From contig NZ_JAHRHK010000003.1 of the NCBI RefSeq assembly GCF_021246465.1, positions 1 through 64,000 of the forward strand: a DNA stretch of 64,000 nt. The letters run 5' to 3'. This document shows, piece after piece, positions 32,917 to 43,499 of the stretch (position 1 is the first letter of the stretch; every line of letters begins with the position of its first letter). The notes below the pieces were generated by a model. That model ran no database searches and was not told where the DNA came from. It was given only the letters and a program-made list of their open reading frames with translations. Position numbers and translations under genes: made by a program. Source of the DNA: Nocardioides sp. R-C-SC26. Lineage in GTDB: Bacteria; Actinomycetota; Actinomycetes; Propionibacteriales; Nocardioidaceae.

Positions 32917-33719
32917 GCATCCAGACCCGCACCCCCGACGAGCTCGGTCAGGACTACCTGGAGATCCGCGGGCTCACCGTCGACTTCGACGGCTTCAAGG
33001 CGGTCAAGGGGGTCGACCTCACCCTGCTCCAGGGCCGACTCCACTTCCTGATCGGCCCCAACGGCGCCGGCAAGACCACGGTGGTGGACGCCGTTACCGG
33101 TCTCGTGCGCGGCACCGGACTGGCGAGCTATCGCAACCAGGACCTGCTCACGATGCGCTCCCACCAGATCGTGCGCGCGGGCATCGGCCGCACCTTCCAG
33201 ACCGCGACGGTCTTCGAGGAGCTGAGCGTGCTGCAGAACCTCGACATCGCCGGCGGCGTGCATCGCCGCGCGTGGGGCATGGTCCTGGCCCGGCGTGGCG
33301 TCCCGGCCTACGTCGAGCATGCGCTGGAGGCGATCGGCCTGACCGAGCTGCGCGACAAGCCAGCCGGCACCCTCGCGCATGGCCAGAAGCAGTGGCTGGA
33401 GATCGGCATGCTCCTCGTGCAGGACGCCAAGGTGATGCTGCTCGACGAGCCGGTCGCCGGCATGAGCGCCGAGGAACGCGAGGAGACCGGCGAGCTGCTG
33501 CGCCGTATCGGCCAGGAGCGCACCATCGTCGTCATCGAGCACGACATGGACTTCGTCCGCAACTACGCCGACGTCGTCACCGTGATGCACACCGGGACGG
33601 TGCTCGCCGAGGGCAGCGTCGCCGAGATCCAGGCCAACCCACAGGTCCAGGAGGTCTACCTGGGCCGCCAGGTCGAGGCGGCCGCGACCACCGAAGTCGA
33701 GGAGGGCGACCATGCTTGA
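32913..33719 (+). CDS. urtD: Urea ABC transporter ATP-binding protein
   Basis: A 268-residue LivG-type ATPase. Walker A GPNGAGKTT (residues 47-55), the ABC signature region LAHGQKQWLEIGMLL (degenerate AHGQKQ typical of UrtD), Walker B VMLLDEPVAGM and H-loop VVIEHDM are all present. It overlaps urtE by 8 bases. Confidence 0.93.
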   Translation: MSIQTRTPDELGQDYLEIRGLTVDFDGFKAVKGVDLTLLQGRLHFLIGPNGAGKTTVVDAVTGLVRGTGLASYRNQDLLTMRSHQIVRAGIGRTFQTATVFEELSVLQNLDIAGGVHRRAWGMVLARRGVPAYVEHALEAIGLTELRDKPAGTLAHGQKQWLEIGMLLVQDAKVMLLDEPVAGMSAEEREETGELLRRIGQERTIVVIEHDMDFVRNYADVVTVMHTGTVLAEGSVAEIQANPQVQEVYLGRQVEAAATTEVEEGDHA

Positions 33720-34392
33720 GCTGCGCGGTGTGACGGCCGGGTACGGCCGGACCAAGGTGCTGCACGACGTGTCGATCCAGGTCGACGACGGCGGTGCGGT
33801 CGCCGCGATGGGGCACAACGGCGCCGGCAAGACGACCTTGCTGCGCGTGGCCGTCGGCCTCCTCCCGGTCATGCGCGGCCAGGTCCTGCTCGATGGCGAG
33901 GACGTCACCCGGCTGCGCCCCAGCGCCCGCGTGCGCCGCGGACTCGGCTACGTGCCGCAGGGGCAGCTCTCCTTCCCCCAGATGACCACGCTGGAGAACC
34001 TGCACCTGGTCACCACCGACCGGGCGGCGATCGACGAGGTGCTCGACACCTTCCCCGCACTCCGCGGGCTGCTCAGCCGGCGCGCGGGGCTGCTCTCGGG
34101 CGGCCAACGCCAGCAGCTCTCCATCGCGCGCACCCTGCTGACCAGGCCACGGATGCTGATCCTCGACGAACCGACCGAGGGCATCCAGCCCAACGTGGTC
34201 GCCGAGATCGAGGCCGTCATCACCGAGCTCACCCGGCGCGGCGACCTCTCAGTGCTCCTGGTCGAGCAGCACGTCGGCTTCGCGCTGCGCGCGACCCAGA
34301 GCTACTACGTCATCGAGTCCGGACGCATCACCTCCCACGGCGTGGGCGGTCCCGGCGCCGTGGACGACGTGCGCGCCGCGATGGCCGTCTGA
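33712..34392 (+). CDS. urtE: Urea ABC transporter ATP-binding protein
   Basis: A 226-residue LivF-type ATPase with Walker [10 protein letters not shown], signature [16 protein letters not shown], Walker [17 protein letters not shown] (the EPTEGIQP form is typical of UrtE) and H-loop [10 protein letters not shown]. Sixteen bases separate it from ureA, so transporter and enzyme are probably one transcript. Confidence 0.93.
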   Translation: MLELRGVTAGYGRTKVLHDVSIQVDDGGAVAAMGHNGAGKTTLLRVAVGLLPVMRGQVLLDGEDVTRLRPSARVRRGLGYVPQGQLSFPQMTTLENLHLVTTDRAAIDEVLDTFPALRGLLSRRAGLLSGGQRQQLSIARTLLTRPRMLILDEPTEGIQPNVVAEIEAVITELTRRGDLSVLLVEQHVGFALRATQSYYVIESGRITSHGVGGPGAVDDVRAAMAV

Positions 34393-34408
34393 AGCGGACG
34401 GCCGACGG

Positions 34409-34711
34409 ATGCACCTGACCCCCAGCGACACCGAGAAGCTGCTGCTCTCCGTGGCCGGCATGGTCGCGCGCGATCGTCTCGCGCGCGGCGTCCGGCTGAA
34501 CTACCCGGAGACGGTGGCGCTGCTGAGCACCTGGGTGATCGAGCGTGCCCGCGAGGGCGCCAGCGTCGCCGAGCTGATGACCTCCGGACGCAGCGTCCTC
34601 AGTCGCGCCGACGTGATGCCGGACGTCGCGGCGATGCTGACCGACGTCCAGGTCGAGGCGACCTTCCCCGACGGGCGCAAGCTCGTGACCCTCCACCAGC
34701 CGATTGCCTGA
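34409..34711 (+). CDS. ureA: Urease gamma subunit
   Basis: A 100-residue protein of standard UreA length: [28 protein letters not shown] at the N-terminus and [21 protein letters not shown], the UreA signature. Structural subunit of nickel urease. Confidence 0.96.
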   Translation: MHLTPSDTEKLLLSVAGMVARDRLARGVRLNYPETVALLSTWVIERAREGASVAELMTSGRSVLSRADVMPDVAAMLTDVQVEATFPDGRKLVTLHQPIA

Positions 34712-34723
34712 GAGGAGCAGCCC

Positions 34724-35042
34724 GTGGCCAGCCCCGTATCGCAGGGCCCTGGAGCGATCCGCGTCGCGCCCGGCACCATCAGGTTGAACGACGACCGCGG
34801 CGCCGATCAGCGGGGCCTGCTGGTCATCGTGAACACCGGGGACCGCCCGGTGCAGATCGGCTCGCACATCCACCTGGCGGACGTGAATCCGGCGCTCGCG
34901 TTCGACCGGTTGGCAGCGACCGGGCACCGGCTCGACATCCCGTCCGGCACGTCACGCCGCTTCGAGCCGGGCGCCTCCCAGGAGGTCGCGATCGTCGCGC
35001 TCGGTGGGGCGCGCTCGGTACCCGGCATCCAGGTGCGCACCG

Positions 35043-35050
<8 letters not shown>
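34724..35050 (+). CDS. ureB: Urease beta subunit
   Basis: A 108-residue UreB. The core [27 protein letters not shown] is diagnostic, followed by [37 protein letters not shown] is upstream of the GTG. It overlaps ureC by 8 bases. Confidence 0.96.
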
Positions 35051-36746
<1,696 letters not shown>

Positions 36747-36774
36747 TCCGCACCCCGAGAGGAGGCGGCCGACC

Positions 36775-37473
36775 GTGCACGCCCACGCCGACTCGCTTCT
36801 CCTGCTGCTGGCCGACGCCCGCCTGCCGGTCGCGGGCCACACCCAGTCGGGGACTCTGGAACCGGCGCTCGCGGGTGGTCTGACGGTCGACGACGTGCCG
36901 TTCTTCGTCGCGACCCGGCTGCGCACCGTCACCCGGGTCGAGGCCGCCACGGCGGTCGTCGCGCTCCACCGGATCAGGAGCGGGCTGAAACTGGACGACG
37001 TCGAGCGGGCATGGGCCGCGCGCACCCCGTCTCCGGCCATGCGGGCGACGTCGCGCACCCAGGCGCGGGCGCTCCTGCGTCTGACGTCGCGGCTGTGGCC
37101 GGCACCCGCGCCGCCGGTGGTCGAGCTTGTCGAGACCCCGCATCTCGACAGGCTCGAGGACCGCCGCCCCACCAGCCGCGCCGTCGCGCTGGCTCACGCG
37201 GCCGATCGCGCGGGACTGTCACCGCGATCGCTGGCCCGCCTCGTCGCCTACGACGACGTGCAGACGGTCTGCGCGGCCGCGCTGAAGCTGGTGCCGCTCG
37301 ACCCGGCTGTGGTCACCGGGTGGGTGTTCGACGCCCTCCCCCTCGTCGACCGGCTCGCGGACGAGGTCGCAGGTCTCCAGCTGCCGCACCAGATCCCGGC
37401 GTCGGGTGCTCCCCAGATCGAGGCGTGGGCACAGGCCCACGCCACCGCGACCAGGAGGTTGTTCAGTGCGTGA
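36775..37473 (+). CDS. ureF: Urease accessory protein UreF, with repeat-derived insert
   Basis: A 232-residue UreF ([26 protein letters not shown] at the N-terminus, [15 protein letters not shown] near the end). With UreG and UreD it delivers nickel to apo-urease. Residues about 113-132 ([17 protein letters not shown]) are translated from a palindromic GGTGGTCGAG/TGTCGAG repeat at 37114-37171, which is in frame and inserted between two helical regions. The segment before it is Pro/Ala-rich, so a surface loop is likely and function may be retained. Eight bases overlap ureG. Confidence 0.9.
   Translation: MHAHADSLLLLLADARLPVAGHTQSGTLEPALAGGLTVDDVPFFVATRLRTVTRVEAATAVVALHRIRSGLKLDDVERAWAARTPSPAMRATSRTQARALLRLTSRLWPAPAPPVVELVETPHLDRLEDRRPTSRAVALAHAADRAGLSPRSLARLVAYDDVQTVCAAALKLVPLDPAVVTGWVFDALPLVDRLADEVAGLQLPHQIPASGAPQIEAWAQAHATATRRLFSA
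37114..37171. repeat. REP-like palindrome inside ureF
   Basis: GGTGGTCGAGCTTGTCGAG (37117-37135) and CTCGACAGGCTCGAGGACCG (37144-37163) form an imperfect inverted repeat around ACCCCGCAT. The same words occur intergenically at 6744 and 43350. Here they are read through in frame without a stop codon. Confidence 0.75.
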
Positions 37474-38206
37474 TTCATCCCGTGCGTTGCGACTGGGGGT
37501 CTGCGGCCCCGTCGGCACCGGCAAGAGCTCGCTCATCGCCCTGCTCTGCCGCGAACTCGCCGGCGGACTCGGGCTCGGCGTGGTCACCAACGACATCTAC
37601 ACCGACGAGGACGCCCGCTTCCTGCGTTCGGCCGGCGTGCTCGACCCGGACCGGATCCGTGCCGTCGAGACCGGGGCCTGTCCGCACACCGCGATCCGCG
37701 ACGACATCACCGCCAACGCGCTCGCCGTGGAGGAGCTCGAGGCCGAGTACGGCGACCTCGAGCTGGTGATGATCGAGTCCGGCGGCGACAACCTCACCGC
37801 CACGTTCTCGCCCGCGCTGGTCGACGTCCAGATCTTCGTGCTCGACGTCGCGGGCGGCGGAGACGTCGCGCGCAAGGGCGGGCCCGGCATCGAGCGCGCC
37901 GACCTGCTGGTGGTCAACAAGACCGATCTCGCCGTCCATGTCGGCGTGGATCGCGAGCAGATGGTCGCCGATGCGACGGCGGCTCGCGAGGGCCGACCCG
38001 TCGTCGCGCTGAGTCGCACAGACCGGGCGAGCATCGACGCGCTCGTCTCGTGGGTGCGCAGCCAGCTCTCCACCCACACGGCGGGCACGCTCGTGCCGCA
38101 GGACCCGGGTCCGATGGCGCCGCACTTCCATGCGGACGAGACCGGCGGCACTCTCCACGTGCACGACCACGACGGCCTGCACGTGCATGAGCACGCCCAC
38201 CGCTGA
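37466..38206 (+). CDS. ureG: Urease accessory GTPase UreG with His-rich tail
   Basis: A 246-residue SIMIBI GTPase: P-loop [12 protein letters not shown], switch region [28 protein letters not shown] (the CPH nickel-binding motif), [15 protein letters not shown] and VVNKTDLA. The last 25 residues contain about nine His ([25 protein letters not shown]), a nickel-storage-like tail at the C-terminus, whereas His-rich extensions of UreG are more often N-terminal. GTG at 37466 overlaps ureF by 8 bases; ureD begins 20 bases before its end. Confidence 0.95.
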   Translation: MRDSSRALRLGVCGPVGTGKSSLIALLCRELAGGLGLGVVTNDIYTDEDARFLRSAGVLDPDRIRAVETGACPHTAIRDDITANALAVEELEAEYGDLELVMIESGGDNLTATFSPALVDVQIFVLDVAGGGDVARKGGPGIERADLLVVNKTDLAVHVGVDREQMVADATAAREGRPVVALSRTDRASIDALVSWVRSQLSTHTAGTLVPQDPGPMAPHFHADETGGTLHVHDHDGLHVHEHAHR

Positions 38207-39056
38207 CCGGGTCGCACCGCGCGTCGGGCGCACGGTCGTCGCCGTCGAGGCGACCGGAACGCGTCCCCGCGTCCTCGTCGAGGCGGACGGCCCCGAGGGT
38301 GGTGCGCTGCTGCGTCCGATGCTGCTGCACGGCGCGGGGAGGACCGCGCGAGTCTCCCTGGTGCCGGAGGGCGCCATGCTCCTGGCCGGCGATCACCTCG
38401 ATGTCCGCGTCGACGTCGGGCCCGATGCCGCCCTGGAGATCGTCGAGCCGGCCGGCACGGTCGCCTACGACATGCGCGGAGGTACCGCGCGGTGGGCCGT
38501 GTCGATCACCCTCGGCCCCGGTGCGCGGTTGACGTGGGGCGGTCAGCCGCTCGTCGTGGCCGCGGGCGCCGACGTCGAGCGCACGACGGTGGTCACGCGC
38601 GCCGTCGGCGCCGTCCTGGCACTGCGCGAGACCGTGGTGCTGGGTCGTTACGGCGAATGGCCGGGTGCGCTGCGCCAAGACCTCGCCATCACCGGGCCTG
38701 CCGGCCCCGAGCTCGTCGAGGAACTCGTCCTCGACCCGCTCAACGCCGTCGGGCTGTGGGGACGACACCGGGTGATGTCGTCGGTCCTGCTGCTCGGTGC
38801 GAGCGCTGACGGACCCGCCGACGATCTCGCTGGTGACCGGTTCGACCTGGAGGCGGGCGGAGTGCTGTGGCGCGCGCTCGGCAACGAGGTGCACGCCACC
38901 CTTCGCCATCCCGCCTGGCACGCGGCTCGTGACGCGGTCTCCGCCGCGGGCCCGACGTCGCGCGGTGGGCCGGTGAGCGGTGAGTCCGGGACGGTTCACC
39001 CGTGCCGGACCCTCCCAGACTCACCGCCGCCGGCGGCGACCCTGGTTCGGCGGTGA
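38187..39056 (+). CDS. ureD: Urease accessory protein UreD
   Basis: A 289-residue UreD/Ure[50 protein letters not shown] is typical, followed by [26 protein letters not shown]. It acts with UreF and UreG in nickel insertion. The start lies inside the ureG His tail. The last 30 or so residues (from about [14 protein letters not shown]) are encoded by the GCGGTGA repeat cluster, and the TGA stop is part of a GCGGTGA unit at 39050, so the native C-terminus appears to have been replaced or extended by the repeat. Confidence 0.9.
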   Translation: MSTPTADRVAPRVGRTVVAVEATGTRPRVLVEADGPEGGALLRPMLLHGAGRTARVSLVPEGAMLLAGDHLDVRVDVGPDAALEIVEPAGTVAYDMRGGTARWAVSITLGPGARLTWGGQPLVVAAGADVERTTVVTRAVGAVLALRETVVLGRYGEWPGALRQDLAITGPAGPELVEELVLDPLNAVGLWGRHRVMSSVLLLGASADGPADDLAGDRFDLEAGGVLWRALGNEVHATLRHPAWHAARDAVSAAGPTSRGGPVSGESGTVHPCRTLPDSPPPAATLVRR

Positions 39057-39100
39057 GTCCGAGGTGGTTCGCAGGCGTCAATCCGTCCCAGACTCACCGC
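38977..39100. repeat. GCGGTGA hairpin repeat cluster D (end of ureD)
   Basis: Two successive hairpins: GCGGTGAGTCCGGGA (38977-38991) with TCCCAGACTCACCGC (39013-39027), and GCGGTGAGTCCGAG (39050-39063) with CCCAGACTCACCGC (39087-39100). The first lies within the ureD coding region. The junction is convergent, so it probably terminates both transcripts. Confidence 0.72.
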
Positions 39101-39123
39101 TCCACGGCCCTGGCCCGAGCGCG

Positions 39124-40236
39124 TCAGCGGATCCAGGCGATCTGGTCCTCGACGGCGAACTCGACGCCGTCGGCGCGCGCCAGGTAGACGTCCTGGTCCA
39201 GCAGATTCCCCGCCAGCCGCATCAGCCCGCGCGGGCTGTCGTAGAAATGACCGTCGCGCATGTCCGTCACCGCCGCCACGTCGAGGGAGCCGCACGCGCG
39301 TGCTGCCTGGGCGAGGAACATGATCGACTCGTAGCAGGACTCGCCCACCGCGTTCAGCGCCGGCGCCCAACGCCCCCACCGGGCGTAGTAGGCGGCCGCG
39401 AGGTCGGCGCTCTCGGTCGTCGCCATGCCGTCGAAGTAGGCGGCGGCGGCATAGAGCCCCTCGTGGGCACCGGCCCCGCCGGCCAGCAGGGTGTTCTCCT
39501 CGACGGCGGGGCTCAGCCGGGGCAGCGACGCGCTGAGACCTGCGCGAGCGAACTGGCGGTTGAAGTGCACCGCGTCCTGGCCCATCAGCAGCATGATCAC
39601 GCCGTCGACGTCCGTGCGTTCGAGATCGTGCAGCACCGAGCGGAAGTTGGTGGTGCCCAGCGGCACGTAGGTCTCGCTGACGACGCTGGACGGGCTGTCC
39701 TCCAACGCGAACCGAGCGGTCGCGCCGGTGACCCGCGGGAACACATAGTCGTTGCCGACGACGGCCCACCGCCCGACCGCGAGCTCCTCCCGCATCCACC
39801 GCACCGCGGGCAGCAGCTGGTTGATCGGCCGCTCACCGAGCATGAAGAGCCCGGGGGTGTCGTCCCTGCCCTCGTGCATCGCGGAGAAGGCGTAGATGAC
39901 GCGCCCTCCGACGCGCCTGGTGACGGCCTGCCGCACCGCCGAGGTGTGCCAGCCCGCGACGGCTTCCACGCACCCGGCGTCGACGAGTTCGGCGACCTCG
40001 GCGGCGACCGTGGCGGGCGCGTCGCCGGCGTCGACCAGCACGAGTTCGATCCGGCGCCCGCCGATGCCGTCTCTGGCGTTCAGCTGCTCGACGGCGAGCT
40101 CGCCGCAGGCCAGACAGGACGGGCCGTAGATGCCGGTGGGGCCGCGCATCGGCACGACGAACGCGACCGACAGTGTGTCGGTCGCCCGAGCGCGCCTGAC
40201 CCCGCGCGGGTGGGGCGCGAGGGCGAGTGAGCTCAC
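39124..40236 (-). CDS. AmiC/UrtA-like substrate-binding protein without signal peptide
   Basis: A 370-residue type I periplasmic-binding fold close to UrtA and AmiC: VAFVVPMRGPTGIYGPSCLACGELAVEQLNARDGIGG, GWHTSAVRQAVTRRVGGRVIYAFSAMHEG and GNDYVFPRVTGATARFAL. The N-terminus MSSLALAPHPRGVRRARATDT has no hydrophobic core or lipobox, and the GTG start is well supported by GGAGG, so the protein should stay in the cytoplasm. AmiC of Pseudomonas is such a cytosolic amide sensor. Its place beside urease and a divergent MarR gene suggests sensing of urea or an amide. Confidence 0.82.
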   Translation of the reverse strand: MSSLALAPHPRGVRRARATDTLSVAFVVPMRGPTGIYGPSCLACGELAVEQLNARDGIGGRRIELVLVDAGDAPATVAAEVAELVDAGCVEAVAGWHTSAVRQAVTRRVGGRVIYAFSAMHEGRDDTPGLFMLGERPINQLLPAVRWMREELAVGRWAVVGNDYVFPRVTGATARFALEDSPSSVVSETYVPLGTTNFRSVLHDLERTDVDGVIMLLMGQDAVHFNRQFARAGLSASLPRLSPAVEENTLLAGGAGAHEGLYAAAAYFDGMATTESADLAAAYYARWGRWAPALNAVGESCYESIMFLAQAARACGSLDVAAVTDMRDGHFYDSPRGLMRLAGNLLDQDVYLARADGVEFAVEDQIAWIR

Positions 40237-40323
40237 AGGAGCCTCCGTGGGGAGACGGCCGCACGGCCGCTCGGAGGGTGGACTCACGTCGTCGGGTGTC
40301 CCTTGCCATCGAGGGTAAACTGA

Positions 40324-40335
40324 TTCCGTCCGGAA
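40324..40335. promoter_or_regulatory. Inverted repeat TTCCGTCCGGAA upstream of marR
   Basis: A 5-2-5 inverted repeat 3 nt before the marR ATG (40339), in the region shared with the AmiC-like gene; a likely MarR autoregulatory site. Confidence 0.45.
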
Positions 40336-40338
40336 GTA

Positions 40339-40797
40339 ATGGGAATGCCGCTCGATGAGACGACATCCACACGGGAGGCCGTCGTGCCCGACCAGCCGCT
40401 CAGCCTGAGTCTGCTGATCAAGCAGAGCGAGGCCACGCTGCGCTCGCGGCTCCAGCCGGTGCTGGACGCCGCCGGCCTGTCGGCGGAGCAATGGCGCGTC
40501 GTCGGGGTGCTCCTCGACGCGCCCGGCACCCGCATGACCGAGTTGGCCGACGCCGCCGTCGTTCCCGCCGCGACCCTGACCCGTCTGGTCGACCGCCTCG
40601 TCGAGGACGGCGTCGTGGTGCGTCGTGTCGATCCCGACGATCGCCGACGCGTCGTCGGCGCGCTCTCGCCACGCGGCGCCGAGGTCGCGCGTGATCTGCG
40701 TGCCGCGGAGGAGCGTCTGGAGCGCGAGCTACGCGCCGGACTCGGTCCGGACCGCTTCGACGCGCTCGTGGCCGACCTCACCACCATCGTCGGCTGA
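40339..40797 (+). CDS. MarR-family regulator
   Basis: A 152-residue winged-helix regulator: AEQWRVVGVLLDAPGTRMTELADAAVVPAATLTRLVDRLVEDGVVVRRVDPDDRRRVVGALSPRG covers the recognition helix and wing with the usual DxRR. Starts at 40339, 40345 or GTG 40384 are all possible; the last would place the palindrome further upstream. It is divergent from the cytosolic AmiC-like protein, so the two may form a sensor-regulator pair for the urea cluster; that is inference. Confidence 0.88.
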   Translation: MGMPLDETTSTREAVVPDQPLSLSLLIKQSEATLRSRLQPVLDAAGLSAEQWRVVGVLLDAPGTRMTELADAAVVPAATLTRLVDRLVEDGVVVRRVDPDDRRRVVGALSPRGAEVARDLRAAEERLERELRAGLGPDRFDALVADLTTIVG

Positions 40798-40850
40798 CCC
40801 ACGACGGCGACCATGCCGACACGGGCCGGCCGCGCCAGGGCCTGAAGCTC

Positions 40851-41366
40851 CTAGTTGAGCAGCCAGACACCGAGATTCAGCGCGCCCGCGAAGACGACCC
40901 AGGTGAGGTAGGGCAGCAGGAGCAGCGCGGCGATCTTGTCGCGACGACGGGCGAGCAGCACTGTGGCGATCACCGAGACGACGAGCAGCGTGAGCTCTGC
41001 GAACGCGAGACCGTAGGCGTCGGCAGCGAAGAAGAGAGGCGTCCAGGCGGCGTTCAGCACGATCTGCACGCCCCACCACACCACCGCCGCGTCCACACCC
41101 GAGGCCCGCCACAGTCGCCACCCTGCGATCGCGATCAGCACGTAGAGCGCCGTCCAGGTCGGTCCGAAGACCCACGAGGGCGGGGCGAACCAGGGCTTGT
41201 CGAGAGCGGCGTAGGTCTCCTTCGACGACGTCGCGGCGAGACTCCCCACCACGGCCGCGCCGACGACCACCAGTGCGAAGACGGCGAGAGCCGCCACCGA
41301 GGTCGTGCCGCGGCGCGACGGGGGGACGTGCGCGTGGCGGGGGGCGGTCGCGGAGAAGCTGCTCAT
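40851..41366 (-). CDS. tspO: TspO/MBR-family tryptophan-rich sensory protein
   Basis: A 171-residue membrane protein with five predicted spans. PWFAPPSWVFGPTWTALYVLIAIAGW and VLNAAWTPLFFAADAYGLAFAEL are the TspO signatures. The family binds porphyrins and cholesterol-like ligands. A 30-residue hydrophilic lead precedes the first span. It is convergent with marR and independent of its neighbours. Confidence 0.92.
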   Translation of the reverse strand: MSSFSATAPRHAHVPPSRRGTTSVAALAVFALVVVGAAVVGSLAATSSKETYAALDKPWFAPPSWVFGPTWTALYVLIAIAGWRLWRASGVDAAVVWWGVQIVLNAAWTPLFFAADAYGLAFAELTLLVVSVIATVLLARRRDKIAALLLLPYLTWVVFAGALNLGVWLLN

Positions 41367-41485
41367 GCCGTCACCGTCCCCGCGCTGGTCGCGCGCAGAC
41401 CACCCCGAGGGAGGGCGCGGTCACGGGCCGTCGCGGCAGGACCCGGAGCCAGTCGAACCGGAGCCAGTCGACCCGGGACCCGGCG

Positions 41486-42565
41486 TCAGAGGGTGCGCAG
41501 GAACCGCAGCACCGCACCTCGTACGGCCGCGGCGTCGCGCTCGAGAGGCAGCGCGTTGCCCGAGCGGGCGAAGACGCGCGTGGTCGTGCGCGCCGAGGTA
41601 CCGGTGTGGACATCGCCGCGCGGGAAGAGCGCGTCGCGCGCGCCGACGAGACGCAGGACGGGTACGTCGCGCGGGATCGTCCCGGTGGGCAGCACACTCG
41701 CGAGCAGGGCGCCCGCGGTGCTGCTCACGTCTCCACAGGGCGTGCTGTTGCGCAGGGCTGCTGCCGTGTTCTGCACCGCGCGCGGGGCGGAGGCGAAGAG
41801 GATGTTCTTGAAGTCGGTCGCGGAGGCACCGAAGGGCGCGAAGCTCGCGGTCAGGCAGGCGCGCCCCTGCTGGCCGAGCAGGCCGAGCGCGGCCGACGTC
41901 GGACTGGTGCTCGGCGGCGACATCAGGACGACGCCCGCGATGGCCGGGTAGCGCGCCGCAGCGAGCTGGGAGAGCAGGGCACCGGTGCCGTGGCCCTGCA
42001 GCACGACCTTGGTGAAGTGCTGAGTGCTGCCACCGCGGCCGTCGGCGTAGGTGAACTTGCCGGCACGCAGGTGCTGCACGACCTGGCCGAGCATGTGGGC
42101 CTGCGCGTCCAGGCAGGTGCGCTTGCCGTCGCGCAGCGCGCTGCGGCCATAGCCCAGCCGGTCCAGCACGACGGAGGTCTGACCACGACGCGCGAGCTGC
42201 GTGGCGTAGTCCAGGGACGGCGCCGAGCGCAGGTTCCAGAACCAGGCCCCCGTGCCCGCGTCGTGCACCAGCACGTTCGCGGTCGAGGTGCCGGCGCGGC
42301 CGCGCACGACCTGCCGCGGGCCCACGAGCCGCGCGACCACCCGGTGCGAGCGCCGGTCGGCGGGGCAGCCGCTGAGCGTCTCGACCAAGCCGTACGGGGC
42401 ATTGACCAGATCGAACACGATGCCGCGCGACGCCACCTGCTGGGAGGCGGGGCGCTCGGCCCGGACGCCGTCCGCCGCCTGGGCCGACGGAGACGCGGTG
42501 GCGAGCGTCGCCGTGCCGAGCAGCAGGGCGAGCGGCAGGACGAGGGCGGCGGGCAGTCGACGCAT
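41486..42565 (-). CDS. Secreted alpha/beta-hydrolase-fold protein lacking the nucleophile
   Basis: A 359-residue protein with a signal peptide (LPAALVLPLALLLGTATLATASPSAQA). The fold is recognisable from VLVHDAGTGAWFWNL, VVLDRLGYGRS and VVLQGHGTGALLSQLAA, but the nucleophile elbow reads GHGTG, so the catalytic Ser of G-x-S-x-G is replaced by Gly. It may be a binding protein or pseudo-enzyme, or use another residue. Several Cys suggest disulphides. TTGAACGTACGTCAA (42570-42584), containing the palindrome ACGTACGT, is 5 nt upstream of the ATG. Confidence 0.78.
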   Translation of the reverse strand: MRRLPAALVLPLALLLGTATLATASPSAQAADGVRAERPASQQVASRGIVFDLVNAPYGLVETLSGCPADRRSHRVVARLVGPRQVVRGRAGTSTANVLVHDAGTGAWFWNLRSAPSLDYATQLARRGQTSVVLDRLGYGRSALRDGKRTCLDAQAHMLGQVVQHLRAGKFTYADGRGGSTQHFTKVVLQGHGTGALLSQLAAARYPAIAGVVLMSPPSTSPTSAALGLLGQQGRACLTASFAPFGASATDFKNILFASAPRAVQNTAAALRNSTPCGDVSSTAGALLASVLPTGTIPRDVPVLRLVGARDALFPRGDVHTGTSARTTTRVFARSGNALPLERDAAAVRGAVLRFLRTL

Positions 42566-42569
42566 GCTG

Positions 42570-42584
42570 TTGAACGTACGTCAA
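42570..42584. promoter_or_regulatory. Palindrome around ACGTACGT before the secreted hydrolase
   Basis: TTGAACGTACGTCAA: 4-base outer arms TTGA/TCAA around ACGTACGT, immediately upstream of the start codon at 42565. A probable operator of unknown regulator. Confidence 0.4.
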
Positions 42585-42652
42585 TAAGCACTCGCGGCTC
42601 CAACCCGCGGGGTTGTGAGATCGGCGACAGCGCAGGTGGAACACTGGTCGGC

Positions 42653-43342
42653 GTGCAGACCATCGGACTCATCGGCGGGCTCAGCTGGGAATCCAGCGCG
42701 GCGTACTACGAGCTGCTCAACAAGGGCGTCGAGGCACGCCTCGGGGGCCTCTCGTCAGCCAGGTCGGTCATGGTCTCGGTCGACTTCGCCGAGGTGACCG
42801 CCCTGCAGGAGGCCGAGCGCTGGGACGAGGTCGCCACCATCCTCATCGCAGCGGCCCACTCGGCCGAGGCTGCCGGAGCCGACTTCCTCCTGCTGTGCAC
42901 GACCACGTTCCATCGCGTCGCGGAGCAGATCAGCGAGGCGATCTCGATCCCCGTCCTGCACCTCGGCGACGTCGTCGCCGCGGCCTGCGCCGACCAGGGC
43001 GTGAGGTCGATCGGCTTCCTGGGGACGACGTTCGCGATGTCGCGCCGGTTCTTCACCGAGCGCCTCGAGGCCAACGGGCTCGCCGTACACGTGCCGGACG
43101 AGGCCGACCACGCCGAGCTCAACCGGATCATCTACGAGGAGCTCGTGCACGGGCGCGTGCTGGACTCGTCCCGCCGCTTCGTCGTCGGTCTCATCGACAA
43201 GCTCTGGGACGCCGGCGCCGGCGGCGTCGTCCTCGGCTGCACCGAGCTGGAGCTCCTGGTCCGTCAGGCCGACGCCGACATCCCGGTCTTCCCCTCCACC
43301 ACGCTGCACGTCGCCGCAGCGCTCGACCGCGCGCTGGCCTGA
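42653..43342 (+). CDS. Aspartate/glutamate racemase-family protein
   Basis: A 229-residue two-cysteine racemase: MQTIGLIGGLSWESSAAYYELLNKGV at the N-terminus, first catalytic Cys in LLLCTTTFHRV (more often CNTAH) and second in VLGCTELELL. The family interconverts L- and D-Asp/Glu or acts on hydantoins. GTG at 42653; ribosome binding is weak (AGGTGG about 14 nt upstream). It is monocistronic. Confidence 0.87.
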   Translation: MQTIGLIGGLSWESSAAYYELLNKGVEARLGGLSSARSVMVSVDFAEVTALQEAERWDEVATILIAAAHSAEAAGADFLLLCTTTFHRVAEQISEAISIPVLHLGDVVAAACADQGVRSIGFLGTTFAMSRRFFTERLEANGLAVHVPDEADHAELNRIIYEELVHGRVLDSSRRFVVGLIDKLWDAGAGGVVLGCTELELLVRQADADIPVFPSTTLHVAAALDRALA

Positions 43343-43349
43343 GGCGGCG

Positions 43350-43440
43350 CATCTCGACGAGCCCGATGACCGGGCCCGGCGGTCGAGCGGAGCCCGGTGG
43401 TCGAGCGGAGCCCGGTGGTCGAGCTCGTCGAGACCCCGGC
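43350..43440. repeat. GGTGGTCGAG-type repeat with 18-bp direct repeats
   Basis: CGGTGGTCGAGCGGAGCC is present in two to three tandem copies (about 43377-43430), flanked by CTCGACGAG (43352) and CTCGTCGAG (43423), which can pair. It lies between the racemase gene and typA and belongs to the family at 6744 and 37114. Confidence 0.65.
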
Positions 43441-43499
43441 TCGGATCACAGCGCCCACGATGCGGGGAAGACGTCGTCGCGCAACTAGGCTTGCCCCCC

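Noticed and set aside
43377..43440. Tandem direct repeats as a CRISPR array
   Set aside because: The repeats abut without unique spacers and belong to the dispersed REP-like family; no cas genes are present.
43491..43499. TTG 43491 as typA start
   Set aside because: It overlaps the -10-like TAGGCT; GTG 43500 gives the usual N-terminus of the family.
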